A stretch of 11,136 nucleotides of DNA, taken from NCBI GenBank assembly GCA_036275935.1, contig DASUCS010000383.1:1-11136 (forward strand), written 5' to 3'. The stretch is from DASUCS01 sp036275935 (lineage in GTDB: Bacteria; Actinomycetota; Acidimicrobiia; Acidimicrobiales; JACDCH01). Made by a program: the position numbers and the translations under genes. Numbering within the stretch: position 1 is the first letter of the stretch; each line of letters starts with the position of its first letter. The notes below the pieces were generated by a model. It was not told the origin of the DNA and did not search any database. It saw only the letters and a list, made by a program, of their open reading frames with translations. Of the stretch, positions 1-6,304 are shown piece by piece.

Positions 1-192
1 CAGCACGACGAGCTCGAGCACCCGACCGTCGCGACGATGACGCCGGCCGGCGACGCGCCGAGCAGGACCCTGCGCTACCGCGGCGCGTTCTCGTGCGACC
101 GCGCCGGTCGCTATGGCTTCACGGTCCGCGTCGTGCCGGCGCACGCCGACCTGGTCAGTCCGGTCGAGCTCGGCCGAGTCGCCTGGGCCTGA
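1..192 (+). CDS. glgP: Alpha-glucan phosphorylase, C-terminal fragment (5' end outside window)
   Basis: The open frame enters from the left edge and ends at TGA 190-192, giving 63 visible residues. The last stretch (GRYGFTVRVVPAHADL followed by SPVELGRVAWA) resembles the C-terminus of actinobacterial DUF3417-type alpha-glucan (glycogen/maltodextrin) phosphorylases, which end in a similar 'YTVRVVP.H..L..P.ELG' strand. Such enzymes release glucose-1-phosphate from alpha-1,4-glucans in the cytosol. The catalytic and PLP-binding regions lie outside the window, so the call rests only on this tail; another carbohydrate-active enzyme with a similar terminal beta domain is possible. It converges on the DUF4328 gene with 12 bases between the stop codons and no strong hairpin there. 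Confidence 0.55.
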   Translation, partial: QHDELEHPTVATMTPAGDAPSRTLRYRGAFSCDRAGRYGFTVRVVPAHADLVSPVELGRVAWA

Positions 193-204
193 CGCAGTCT
201 CGGC

Positions 205-1248
205 TCACTGAGGAGGTGGCGGCGGCGGAGGCGGCCACTGCTGCGGCGGCGCCGGCGCGGGCGGAGGTGGCGCGGGCGGAGGTGGTGCGGGCGGAGGTGG
301 TGCCGGTGGCGGCCATTGCTGCGGCGGCGGGGGTGCTGGCGGCGGCTGCCATTGCGCCGGAGGGGGCGGCGGCGACCACTGCTGCTGAGGGGGAACCGGC
401 GGCGGTGGCTGCCACTGCGGCGACGGTGGCGGTGCCTGGGGCGTGAACGACGCGAGCGCTCGCGACTGTCGATCGGTGCACGACCGCACGAGGAAGATGG
501 CGACCACTCCGGCCGCCAGGAACACCAACGCCGCGACGCCGCTGATGCGATCGGCCCGCACGAACTTGTCGAGCTCGGACAACGACACCAGCTCGTTGTT
601 GTCAGGGCGCGTGCCGCGCCCGACGAAGAAGAAGAGCCACGCGAGGTCGTAGAGGACCCACCAGGGCACGAGCGTCGACGGCGGGCGACCTGCCGCGACG
701 GGCTGACCCTGCGGGAGGTCGGGATCCGACGCGCGCGCCGCTTGCAGCAACTGCAGCTGCGGAAGCGCGAAGTTGCCGATGGGAACGAACCAACCGCCGA
801 TCGCCCAACCGCTCGGCAACCCGAAGTTCCCGCGGAGCAGCTCCGCGTTCTTGCTGTAACGGAACTGCCAGATGATCCACACGACCCCCGTCGCCAGCAG
901 ACCCAACATGAAGATCGCGACGGCTGCGCTCACCTGGTCGTCCGCGTCGCTGACCTCCTTCAGGTTGAAGAAGACGCGATTCGTGTCGTCGACGAGCGAC
1001 GCTCGATGGAAGAACGCGATCGCCACGAAGATGCCCGTGAGTGACGTGATCGCCAGCAGGATGACCAGCGCGGTGGACAGACCCTTCGTCGACTGTGTGG
1101 ACTGCGTCGGCGTGTACGCGTAGGCACCGACGCCGTACGCGGCCGGCGGGTAGGGCGCCCCCGGGGGCGGGGGCGCGGATGACGCCGGCGGAGGGGGCTG
1201 CCAGGGCGGTGGCGGCGGCGGCGTGCCTCCCGGAGGCTCGTAGCTCAT
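205..1248 (-). CDS. DUF4328 membrane protein with proline-rich N- and C-terminal tails
   Basis: The product is 347 aa of unknown function. Residues 1-55 are proline/glycine/tyrosine-rich. About five hydrophobic segments follow, near 57-79, 107-128, 147-168, 194-210 and 236-255. The segment GWAIGGWFVPIGNFALP (147-163), a Trp-rich run ending in a Pro/Asn turn, is the hallmark of the DUF4328 family. After the last span comes a tail of about 85 residues made almost entirely of Pro, Gln, Trp and Ala, with five QW motifs. Low-complexity tails on both sides of a DUF4328 core are common in actinobacteria and are probably cytoplasmic; their role is unknown. The ATG at 1248 is chosen because a candidate -10 box sits six bases upstream, which fits a leaderless mRNA. 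The gene is divergent from the SDR gene and shares its 60-bp promoter region. Confidence 0.85.
   Translation of the reverse strand: MSYEPPGGTPPPPPPWQPPPPASSAPPPPGAPYPPAAYGVGAYAYTPTQSTQSTKGLSTALVILLAITSLTGIFVAIAFFHRASLVDDTNRVFFNLKEVSDADDQVSAAVAIFMLGLLATGVVWIIWQFRYSKNAELLRGNFGLPSGWAIGGWFVPIGNFALPQLQLLQAARASDPDLPQGQPVAAGRPPSTLVPWWVLYDLAWLFFFVGRGTRPDNNELVSLSELDKFVRADRISGVAALVFLAAGVVAIFLVRSCTDRQSRALASFTPQAPPPSPQWQPPPPVPPQQQWSPPPPPAQWQPPPAPPPPQQWPPPAPPPPAPPPPAPPPPAPAPPQQWPPPPPPPPQ
257..301. repeat. Three tandem 15-bp units encoding a PPPPA repeat
   Basis: Three consecutive copies of GCGGGCGGAGGTGG plus C or T run from 257 to 301. They differ only in the last base of each unit. Read on the minus strand they encode three copies of a Pro4-Ala pentapeptide in the C-terminal tail of the DUF4328 protein. 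The surrounding 210-430 stretch is also low-complexity and GC-rich. The near identity at DNA level suggests recent slippage or unequal crossing-over, so copy number may differ between strains, and short-read assemblies may be wrong here. Confidence 0.85.
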
Positions 1249-1254
1249 CGCGGA

Positions 1255-1260
1255 ACCGTA
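1255..1260 (-). promoter_or_regulatory. Candidate -10 box (TACGGT) for a leaderless DUF4328 transcript
   Basis: On the minus strand TACGGT (1260 to 1255) fits the actinobacterial TANNNT consensus. It is followed by six bases and then the ATG at 1248, so a start site 6-7 bases downstream would fall on or next to the A of the start codon. No Shine-Dalgarno sequence precedes the ATG and no convincing -35 box is seen. The assignment is inferred from position and needs 5'-end mapping. Confidence 0.45.
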
Positions 1261-1284
1261 CCGGAGTCCTCATTTTCCGAAAAC

Positions 1285-1298
1285 GAGAACACGTTCTA
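1285..1298. promoter_or_regulatory. KstR-like palindromic operator
   Basis: The 14 bases GAGAACACGTTCTA match 13 positions of the TnnAACnnGTTnnA motif described for the mycobacterial TetR-family cholesterol regulator KstR; only the first T is replaced by G. The arms AGAAC and GTTCT are perfect inverted repeats around a 2-bp centre. The site overlaps the candidate -10 box of the SDR gene (1297-1302), where a bound repressor would block RNA polymerase. It is also about 37-50 bases upstream of the divergent DUF4328 start. The regulator is not encoded in the window, and another TetR family member with a similar half-site (for example an acyl-CoA-responsive one) is equally possible. Confidence 0.6.
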
Positions 1299-1302
1299 GT
1301 CT
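1297..1302 (+). promoter_or_regulatory. Candidate -10 box (TAGTCT) for a leaderless SDR transcript
   Basis: TAGTCT fits TANNNT and ends six bases before the GTG start at 1309, so transcription would begin at or beside the start codon. No Shine-Dalgarno sequence lies between the box and the GTG, which agrees with a leaderless mRNA. The first two bases overlap the right end of the KstR-like palindrome. No clear -35 box is visible; the T-rich 1273-1278 is the only candidate. Confidence 0.5.
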
Positions 1303-1308
1303 GCGTGC

Positions 1309-2019
1309 GTGCGCTTCGAGGGGCGGGTGGCCATCGTGACCGGGGCAGCGTCGGGCATCGGACGGGCGACCGCCGACCGACTCGCGGACGAGGGCGCGAC
1401 CGTCGTGCGCGCCGATGTTGCCAAGGAAGGGCTCGACGACGATGCGATCGTCGGCGACGTCAGTGACCCGTCGTTCGCGCCGCTGCTCGTCGCGCAGACC
1501 GTCGACCGGCACGGTCGGATCGACGTGCTCGCGAACGTCGCGGGGATCCTGCGCACTGCGAACACGCACGAGCACCCCCTCGACACCTGGGACCAGGTGT
1601 TGGCGATCAACCTCACCGGCACGTTCCTGTGCTGCCGGTATGCGATCCCCGAACTGCTGAAGACGCGCGGGAACATCGTGAACGTCTCGTCGACCGCGGC
1701 ACTCGCCGGCCATCCGTGGGCTGCCGCCTATTCCGCGTCCAAGGGTGGGGTGCTCGCGCTGACCCGCACGATCGCAGTCGAGTACGGACGGCGAGGCGTT
1801 CGCTGCAACGCGGTGTGCCCGGGGTCCATCCAGACGCCCATCACGAAGGACTTCGACTTCCCCGAAGGAGCCGACATGGATCTCGTCCGCCGGATCATGG
1901 CGCTCGACAAGGCGCGCGGGCCCGAAACGGTGGCGGCCGCGATCGCGTTCCTCGCGTCCGACGACGCCGCCCACGTCAATGGCGACGAGTTGCGTGTGGA
2001 CGGCGGCACCCTGTCGTGA
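1309..2019 (+). CDS. Short-chain dehydrogenase/reductase (classical SDR)
   Basis: This 236-aa classical SDR is a cytosolic NAD(P)-dependent alcohol/ketone oxidoreductase. The Rossmann motif TGAASGIG is at 11-18, the NVAG motif at 76-79, and the full catalytic tetrad is present: Asn101, Ser128, Tyr141 and Lys145 (YSASK). Asp36 at the end of beta-2 favours NAD(H) over NADP(H). The C-terminal FLASDDAAHVNGDELRVDGG signature is intact and the length is normal. The GTG start is fixed by the fold, since the first beta strand begins at about residue 6, and no earlier in-frame start exists. The stop overlaps the GTG of the next gene (GTGA), so the two are co-translated. The substrate is not readable; hydroxysteroid and 3-oxoacyl (FabG-like) enzymes share this architecture. 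The KstR-like box upstream tilts the guess toward sterol or acyl-CoA catabolism. Confidence 0.9.
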   Translation: MRFEGRVAIVTGAASGIGRATADRLADEGATVVRADVAKEGLDDDAIVGDVSDPSFAPLLVAQTVDRHGRIDVLANVAGILRTANTHEHPLDTWDQVLAINLTGTFLCCRYAIPELLKTRGNIVNVSSTAALAGHPWAAAYSASKGGVLALTRTIAVEYGRRGVRCNAVCPGSIQTPITKDFDFPEGADMDLVRRIMALDKARGPETVAAAIAFLASDDAAHVNGDELRVDGGTLS

Positions 2020-2879
2020 AGTTCTGCTTCGCCCTTTCGTTCAGCCCACTCGATCACTACGTGCCGCTGGCGAAGGCGGCGGACGAGTGCGGTTGGGATG
2101 CCGTCGCAATGTCCGACCACGTGATCAACCTGGAGACGATCTCGTCGGCGTATCCCTACACCGACGACGGTGGACGCCGGTGGGAACCGTTCACGCCGTG
2201 GCCCGACCCTTGGGTCTCGATCGGCGCGATGGCATCGGCCACGCAGCGGCTGCAGTTCTTCACCAACGTCTACGTGCTGCCGATGCGCAACGTGTTCAAC
2301 GTCGCGAAGATGGTTGGCACTGCCGCGGTGCTGTCGAACAACCGTGTCGCGCTCGGCGTCGGTATGGGATGGTGCGAGGAGGAGTTCACCGCGCTCGAGC
2401 AGCCGTTCGCCAAGCGCGGCAAGCGGGCCGACGAGATGATCGATGTGTTGCACACGTTGTGGTCCGGTGGATGGGTCGAGCACCACGGTGAGTTCTACGA
2501 CTTCGACAAGCTCGAGATGACGCCCACCCCGACGCAGCAGATCCCGATCTACGTCGGCGGCATCAGCGACCCTGCGTTGCGGCGAGCGGCGCGCAACGAC
2601 GGTTGGGTCAGCGACATGCACACGATCGACGAGTTCCGCCAGATCCGAGCACGCCTCGACGAGGAGCGATCGAAGCTCGGTCGATCGGACACGGACTTCG
2701 CCATGATCGGCTCGTGCGTCGACGCGTTCGACTACGACGGCTACCGGCGCCTCGAGGAAGCCGGCGTCACCCATCTCCTCACCATGCCGTGGGTGTTCTA
2801 CGCGGGCCTCACGGACGACCTGCAGCAGAAGATCGACGGCATCCGCCGCTTCGCGGACGACATCATCAGCAAATTCTGA
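2016..2879 (+). CDS. LLM-class F420-dependent oxidoreductase (Rv2161c-like)
   Basis: This 287-aa protein belongs to the luciferase-like monooxygenase superfamily, a TIM barrel that in actinobacteria usually binds the deazaflavin F420 and transfers hydride to or from an organic substrate. Recognisable stretches are LAKAADECGWDAVAMSDH (18-35), the beta strand RLQFFTNVYVLP (78-89), and VALGVGMGWCEEEFTAL (111-127) followed by FAKRGKRADEMIDVLHTLW (131-149), typical of the TIGR03619/Rv2161c-type subgroup. IPIYVGGISDPALRRAAR (176-193) is the usual later barrel strand and helix. The start is GTG at 2016, sharing GTGA with the SDR stop, which implies translational coupling. The cofactor is inferred from the family; FMN use cannot be excluded. 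Pairing with an SDR suggests successive redox steps on one substrate. It ends just before a strong inverted repeat. Confidence 0.88.
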   Translation: MKFCFALSFSPLDHYVPLAKAADECGWDAVAMSDHVINLETISSAYPYTDDGGRRWEPFTPWPDPWVSIGAMASATQRLQFFTNVYVLPMRNVFNVAKMVGTAAVLSNNRVALGVGMGWCEEEFTALEQPFAKRGKRADEMIDVLHTLWSGGWVEHHGEFYDFDKLEMTPTPTQQIPIYVGGISDPALRRAARNDGWVSDMHTIDEFRQIRARLDEERSKLGRSDTDFAMIGSCVDAFDYDGYRRLEEAGVTHLLTMPWVFYAGLTDDLQQKIDGIRRFADDIISKF

Positions 2880-2884
2880 CCACG

Positions 2885-2926
2885 ATCGTGCATCGCCACC
2901 GGCCAGAGAGCCCGGCGATGCACGAT
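2885..2926. terminator. 13-bp perfect inverted repeat between convergent genes
   Basis: ATCGTGCATCGCC (2885-2897) and its exact reverse complement (2914-2926) flank a 16-base spacer. The repeat starts five bases after the LLM stop and ends eight bases before the hydratase stop on the other strand. A symmetric hairpin in this place can end transcription from both sides. There is no T-run on either side, so it would be a U-less actinobacterial-type hairpin or an mRNA 3'-end stabiliser rather than a classical intrinsic terminator. Confidence 0.75.
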
Positions 2927-2934
2927 GGTTGCGG

Positions 2935-3714
2935 TCAGCGGCCCTTGAAGGCGGCTTTGCCGGGGCCGTGCTCGAGGAACGACGCGACGCCTGTCTTGGC
3001 GTCCTCGGTGCGGAACACCTCGACGAAGAGCTGCTGCTCGAGGTCGAGCCCTCCGCCCAATGTGATGTCGAGGCCGCGATCGACGGCGCGCTTCGCGAGC
3101 CCGTGCGCGACCACGGCACCCTTCGCGAGCGCCGCCGCGCGTTCGAGGGCGCATTCGAACAACGCGTCCGGCTCGACGACTTCGTCCACCAGTCCGATGC
3201 GGAGTGCCTCGTCCGCGTCGATGGCGCGGCCGGTGAAGATCATGTCCTTTGCTCGCGCCGGACCCACGAGACGCGACAATCGCTGTGTCCCTCCGCCTCC
3301 CGGGATGATGCCGAGCAGGATCTCGGGTTGACCGAACCGGGCGCGCGTCGACGCGATGCGGAAGTCACACGCGAGCGCGAGCTCGCAGCCTCCGCCGAGC
3401 GCGACCCCACTGACCGCGGCGATCGTCGCTCTCGGGATGTCGGCGACGGCGTTGAGCGCGAGCAGGAAGAGGTGCCCGATGCGTTCGGCCTCCTCCGGCC
3501 CTCCGAACTCGGAGATGTCTGCACCCGCCGCGAACACGCGATCGCCTCCCGTCACGACCACCGCGCCAGGCGGGTTGTCGCTCAACGTGCGCGCCGCGTC
3601 CTCGAGTTGCCGGAGCAGCCCGGTCGACAGCGCGTTCACCTTGCCGTTCTCGAGCCGCAGCACCGCGACTCCGTCATCGCGCCGTTCGACATGCACCAAG
3701 AGTTCGGAAGCCAT
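2935..3714 (-). CDS. Enoyl-CoA hydratase/isomerase family protein
   Basis: This 259-aa crotonase-fold enzyme most likely hydrates a 2-enoyl-CoA to the 3-hydroxyacyl-CoA in the cytosol. The oxyanion-hole segment FAAGADISEF is at 61-70. GVALGGGCELALACD (103-117) carries Glu111, and FGQPEILLGIIPGGGGTQRL (127-146) carries Glu131. These two correspond to the paired catalytic glutamates of rat mitochondrial hydratase (Glu144 and Glu164), which supports true hydratase activity rather than an isomerase or decarboxylase relative. Length is standard. The ATG at 3714 follows the MeaB stop by 13 bases, with no clear Shine-Dalgarno sequence, so it is probably the last gene of the NifU-MeaB operon. Chain-length specificity cannot be read. 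Confidence 0.92.
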   Translation of the reverse strand: MASELLVHVERRDDGVAVLRLENGKVNALSTGLLRQLEDAARTLSDNPPGAVVVTGGDRVFAAGADISEFGGPEEAERIGHLFLLALNAVADIPRATIAAVSGVALGGGCELALACDFRIASTRARFGQPEILLGIIPGGGGTQRLSRLVGPARAKDMIFTGRAIDADEALRIGLVDEVVEPDALFECALERAAALAKGAVVAHGLAKRAVDRGLDITLGGGLDLEQQLFVEVFRTEDAKTGVASFLEHGPGKAAFKGR

Positions 3715-3727
3715 ACGGCGGAGGACG

Positions 3728-4687
3728 CTATTCCAACAGCCCGAGCAGCTCGTCCGCCCCCGTCCATGGATCGAGCTCGCGGGCCGCGACCAAGTCCTGC
3801 ACGCGAGCGAACTCGTCACCTGAACGAAGGCCCCGCACGCGCTCGATGACGCGCTCACTGAGGATGCCGACGAGCTCGTCACGCAGCCGTGCCGCCCGCT
3901 TCTCCTCGAGCCGGTCGTGCGCTCCGAGCCACGCACGATGCGCCGCGATGCCCTCGATGACGCCGCCGACGCCGTCACCCGTCGACGCGACGGTGGCGAC
4001 GATCGGCGGGCGCCAGGCGTCCGGCGGAAGCGACGCGAGGTCGAGCATGTGCTCGAGGTCGCGTCGCGCCTCGTCCGCACCGGGCCGGTCGGCCTTGTTG
4101 ATCACGAAGACATCCGCGATCTCGAGCAAGCCTGCTTTCGACGCCTGCACTGCGTCGCCCCAGCCGGGATTCACGACCACGAGCGTCGTGTCGGCCGCGC
4201 CGGCGATCTCGACCTCGACCTGGCCGACGCCCACCGTCTCGACGATCACCCACGCGAAGCCGACCGCATCGAGCACCCGCACGGCCTCGGGCGTCGCGAG
4301 CGCCAGGCCACCGAGGTGCCCGCGTGTGGCCATCGATCGAATGAACACACCCGCATCGAGGGCGTGGTCCTGCATGCGGACGCGGTCGCCGAGGATCGCA
4401 CCGCCGGTGAACGGCGAGGTCGGGTCGATGGCCAGTACCGCGACCTCGTCACCCTCGGCTCGCAGCGCGCGCACGAGACCTCCGGTCAACGTGGATTTCC
4501 CCGCGCCTGGCGCGCCCGTCATTCCGACCGTGTACGCCGATCCGCCCAGAGGAAACGTCAGTTTGCCCACCGACCGTGCAGAGTCGCCGCCACGTTCGAC
4601 GAGCGACAGGAGTTGCGCCAGCGAGGCCCGCGACCCGGATCGCGCCTCGTCGAGCAGCTCGTTGGGCAGACGTTCCTGGCGGGTCAA
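3728..4687 (-). CDS. meaB: MeaB/ArgK-type G3E GTPase (methylmalonyl-CoA mutase chaperone)
   Basis: The 319-aa product belongs to the MeaB/ArgK branch of the G3E P-loop GTPases, which load and protect the adenosylcobalamin cofactor of methylmalonyl-CoA mutase or related acyl-CoA mutases. Visible are Walker A GAPGAGKST (58-66), DPTSPFTGGAILGDRVRM (88-105), the switch/Walker B region ETVGVGQVEVEIAGAAD (150-166), and the base-specificity motif NKAD (197-200). A C-terminal helical segment (about 255-319) follows, as in the dimerising arm of MeaB. The start is TTG at 4687: the N-terminal helix aligns in length with E. coli ArgK, and no ATG or GTG lies in the first 30 codons. It sits 11 bases after the NifU-type gene and 13 before the hydratase. 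No mutase subunit is in the window, so the client enzyme is encoded elsewhere. Confidence 0.92.
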   Translation of the reverse strand: MTRQERLPNELLDEARSGSRASLAQLLSLVERGGDSARSVGKLTFPLGGSAYTVGMTGAPGAGKSTLTGGLVRALRAEGDEVAVLAIDPTSPFTGGAILGDRVRMQDHALDAGVFIRSMATRGHLGGLALATPEAVRVLDAVGFAWVIVETVGVGQVEVEIAGAADTTLVVVNPGWGDAVQASKAGLLEIADVFVINKADRPGADEARRDLEHMLDLASLPPDAWRPPIVATVASTGDGVGGVIEGIAAHRAWLGAHDRLEEKRAARLRDELVGILSERVIERVRGLRSGDEFARVQDLVAARELDPWTGADELLGLLE

Positions 4688-4698
4688 GGTCGCCGAAA

Positions 4699-4959
4699 CT
4701 ACAGGGACAGCGGCGTGCCCTCGAACAGGTCATCCGACTGGTTGATGACCTCGGTCACACCCTCGACGCGGTCCTTCAGGATCCGCTCGATGCCTGCCTT
4801 CAGTGTGACCGTCGACGCCGGACAGCTCACACATGCGCCCACGAGCTCGACCGTGACGACGCCCGTCGTCTCGTCGACGTCGTGCAGCTTGATGTCACCA
4901 CCGTCGGCCTGGATGGCCGGGCGGATGGCCTCGATCGTCTGCTCGACCTTCTCGCGCAT
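4699..4959 (-). CDS. NifU-like C-terminal domain Fe-S cluster protein (Nfu type)
   Basis: The 86-aa protein is a stand-alone NifU C-terminal (Nfu) domain, which carries an Fe-S cluster between two subunits and passes it to apo-proteins. IEAIRPAIQADGGDIKLHDV (9-28) is the family's opening helix and strand. VELVGACVSCPASTVTLKAG (37-56) holds the cluster-binding CxxC, Cys43 and Cys46. The ATG at 4959 is supported by a good Shine-Dalgarno (GAGGA) seven bases upstream, and the resulting N-terminus fits the domain exactly. It is the first gene of a minus-strand unit with MeaB 11 bases downstream. Why an Fe-S carrier is linked with a B12-mutase chaperone is unclear; co-transcription may only reflect housekeeping supply. 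It is divergent from the membrane protein at 5072. Confidence 0.92.
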   Translation of the reverse strand: MREKVEQTIEAIRPAIQADGGDIKLHDVDETTGVVTVELVGACVSCPASTVTLKAGIERILKDRVEGVTEVINQSDDLFEGTPLSL

Positions 4960-4966
4960 CAACAGA

Positions 4967-4971
4967 TCCTC
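4967..4971 (-). promoter_or_regulatory. Shine-Dalgarno (GAGGA) for the NifU-like gene
   Basis: On the minus strand GAGGA is followed by seven bases and then the ATG at 4959. This is the clearest ribosome binding site in the window and decides the NifU-like start among several upstream in-frame codons. Its presence contrasts with the candidate leaderless starts at 1309 and 1248. Confidence 0.75.
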
Positions 4972-5056
4972 GCATCGACGGTGGGACGCACCGAAACTGA
5001 ACAACCGGGCCTGCGCTGGTGTTCCCGGCGCGACCAGGTGCGACCGCGGCGTCTCG

Positions 5057-5062
5057 TACGAT
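5057..5062 (+). promoter_or_regulatory. Candidate -10 box (TACGAT) for the membrane-protein operon
   Basis: TACGAT matches TANNNT and lies nine bases before the GTG at 5072, which would leave a leader of only zero to three bases. No Shine-Dalgarno precedes the GTG and no -35 box is recognisable. The box lies in the 112-bp divergent region 4960-5071, where I see no other clear element. Confidence 0.35.
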
Positions 5063-5071
5063 CGAGGCGTC

Positions 5072-6304
5072 GTGTTCCGAACCCCGATCCCGATCCTCGC
5101 CCACGGCTTCGGCGGGACGAACGGGCTGCCTCTCCCGAAGTGGCTCGTCGCGTACGGCATCGGGTTCGCAGTCGTGATCGTCTTCGTCGTGCTGCGGATC
5201 ATGCGCCCGCGGCCTGCGGCAGTGACCGGGACCACCAAGGACGAGCCGGTTCGAGGCCGCGCATTCGCGATCACGCGCGCCGTCGGCCTGCTTGCGTATG
5301 TCGCCCTGTTCGTCACCGCCGCGTTCGGCAAGAACGACGCCGGGTCGAACATCTCGCCGGTCACGTTGATCGTGATCTTCTACCTCGGCTGGCAGATCAT
5401 CTCGGTCGTTGCGGGCGACGTCTACTGGTGGTTCAACCCGCTCGACACGATCGCGCGGGCGCTGCCACAGGACGAGGAAGAACCGGAGGGGCCCGACTCC
5501 CACTGGACCGCCGCCGTGCTCCTGTTCTCGTTCCTGTGGTTCGTGTTCGCCTACCCGGAGTTCTATCCGCCACGTCCGCACGAGATCGCAGTGTTCCTCA
5601 CCCTTTACACGGTTGCCGTCGTGCTCGGCGCGTACCGCTGGGGACGCGGATGGGTGCGCGACGGCGAGGGATTCAGCGCGTTGTTCGGCCTCCTCGGCCG
5701 CCGTCGTCGATCTCCGACCGCCGGGACGGTCGCGCTGCTGTGCGTCTACCTCGGTTCGATCCTCTTCGACGCCGTGAGTCAGACGAACTGGTGGGTGGAC
5801 GTACTCGGTACGTCGCGCGGGTGGAGCGCTCGCATGATCAACACCGTCGGGCTCGTCTGGGCGGTCGTTGCGGTTGCGATCGTGTACGTCCTCGCCACGC
5901 GGATCGCGGCGCGCATCACGTCACAGCCGGCCAGCAGCGTCACCGCGCGCTTCGCGCTCGCGATGGTTCCGATCGGGTTCGTGTGGTCCTTCGTGCACTA
6001 CCTGAGCCCGTTCCTCGCCGACCTGCAGAACTTCTACGCCCTCGCGTCCGATCCGCTGGGCCGCGGGTGGGACGTGTTCGGCACGATCGACTACATCGTC
6101 GACTACCGCTGGCTCACACCGGCGCAAACCGGTTGGATCCAGACGCTCGCGCTGCTCGCCGGTTGCGTCGCCAGCGTCTTCGTGGTGCAGCGAGTCGCGT
6201 ACACATCGTTCCGCGGACAGGCGGCGGTACGCGCCACCTATCCTCTCGGCGCCGCGATCGTCGTCGGCGCGGTTGCTGCCGTCCTCCTGTTGCTGGGAAC
6301 GTGA
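5072..6304 (+). CDS. Polytopic membrane protein of unknown function
   Basis: This 410-aa protein has about ten hydrophobic segments, near 22-42, 67-85, 94-117, 145-161, 169-187, 217-235, 256-276, 290-312, 354-374 and 390-408. The opening AHGFGGTNGLPLPKWL (10-25), the GDVYWWFNPLDTIARAL segment (115-131), YPEFYPPRP (161-169) and a His in VHYLSPF (308-314) resemble a family of actinobacterial membrane proteins often labelled 'fenitrothion hydrolase'. I recall that label from general knowledge and would not take it as a function. As I remember, relatives carry a signal peptide before AHG.GG; here only nine residues precede it, so the protein may be shortened or use another start. GTG 5072 is the only plausible start nearby. 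The stop overlaps the next start (TGATG), linking it to the 49-aa membrane protein. Confidence 0.8.
   Translation: MFRTPIPILAHGFGGTNGLPLPKWLVAYGIGFAVVIVFVVLRIMRPRPAAVTGTTKDEPVRGRAFAITRAVGLLAYVALFVTAAFGKNDAGSNISPVTLIVIFYLGWQIISVVAGDVYWWFNPLDTIARALPQDEEEPEGPDSHWTAAVLLFSFLWFVFAYPEFYPPRPHEIAVFLTLYTVAVVLGAYRWGRGWVRDGEGFSALFGLLGRRRRSPTAGTVALLCVYLGSILFDAVSQTNWWVDVLGTSRGWSARMINTVGLVWAVVAVAIVYVLATRIAARITSQPASSVTARFALAMVPIGFVWSFVHYLSPFLADLQNFYALASDPLGRGWDVFGTIDYIVDYRWLTPAQTGWIQTLALLAGCVASVFVVQRVAYTSFRGQAAVRATYPLGAAIVVGAVAAVLLLLGT

Noticed and set aside
193..204. A terminator between the phosphorylase fragment and the DUF4328 gene.
   Set aside because: Only a 4-bp CAGT/ACTG pairing is visible around the 12-base gap, too weak to call.
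257..301. A possible CRISPR or regulatory repeat array because of the tandem 15-bp units.
   Set aside because: The units are contiguous without spacers and in frame with the Pro-rich tail of the DUF4328 protein, so they are a coding tandem repeat.
3715..4080. An in-frame extension of the enoyl-CoA hydratase into the MeaB region.
   Set aside because: The extension is low-complexity Arg/Ser-rich antisense-like translation inside the MeaB gene. The crotonase fold starts properly at ATG 3714.
3917..5071. A very long plus-strand open frame continuing upstream of the membrane protein, and a parallel one from about 4576.
   Set aside because: They run antisense to MeaB and the NifU-like gene, whose motifs are unambiguous, and their translations are Arg-rich with no recognisable domain. 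Long antisense frames are common in high-GC DNA.
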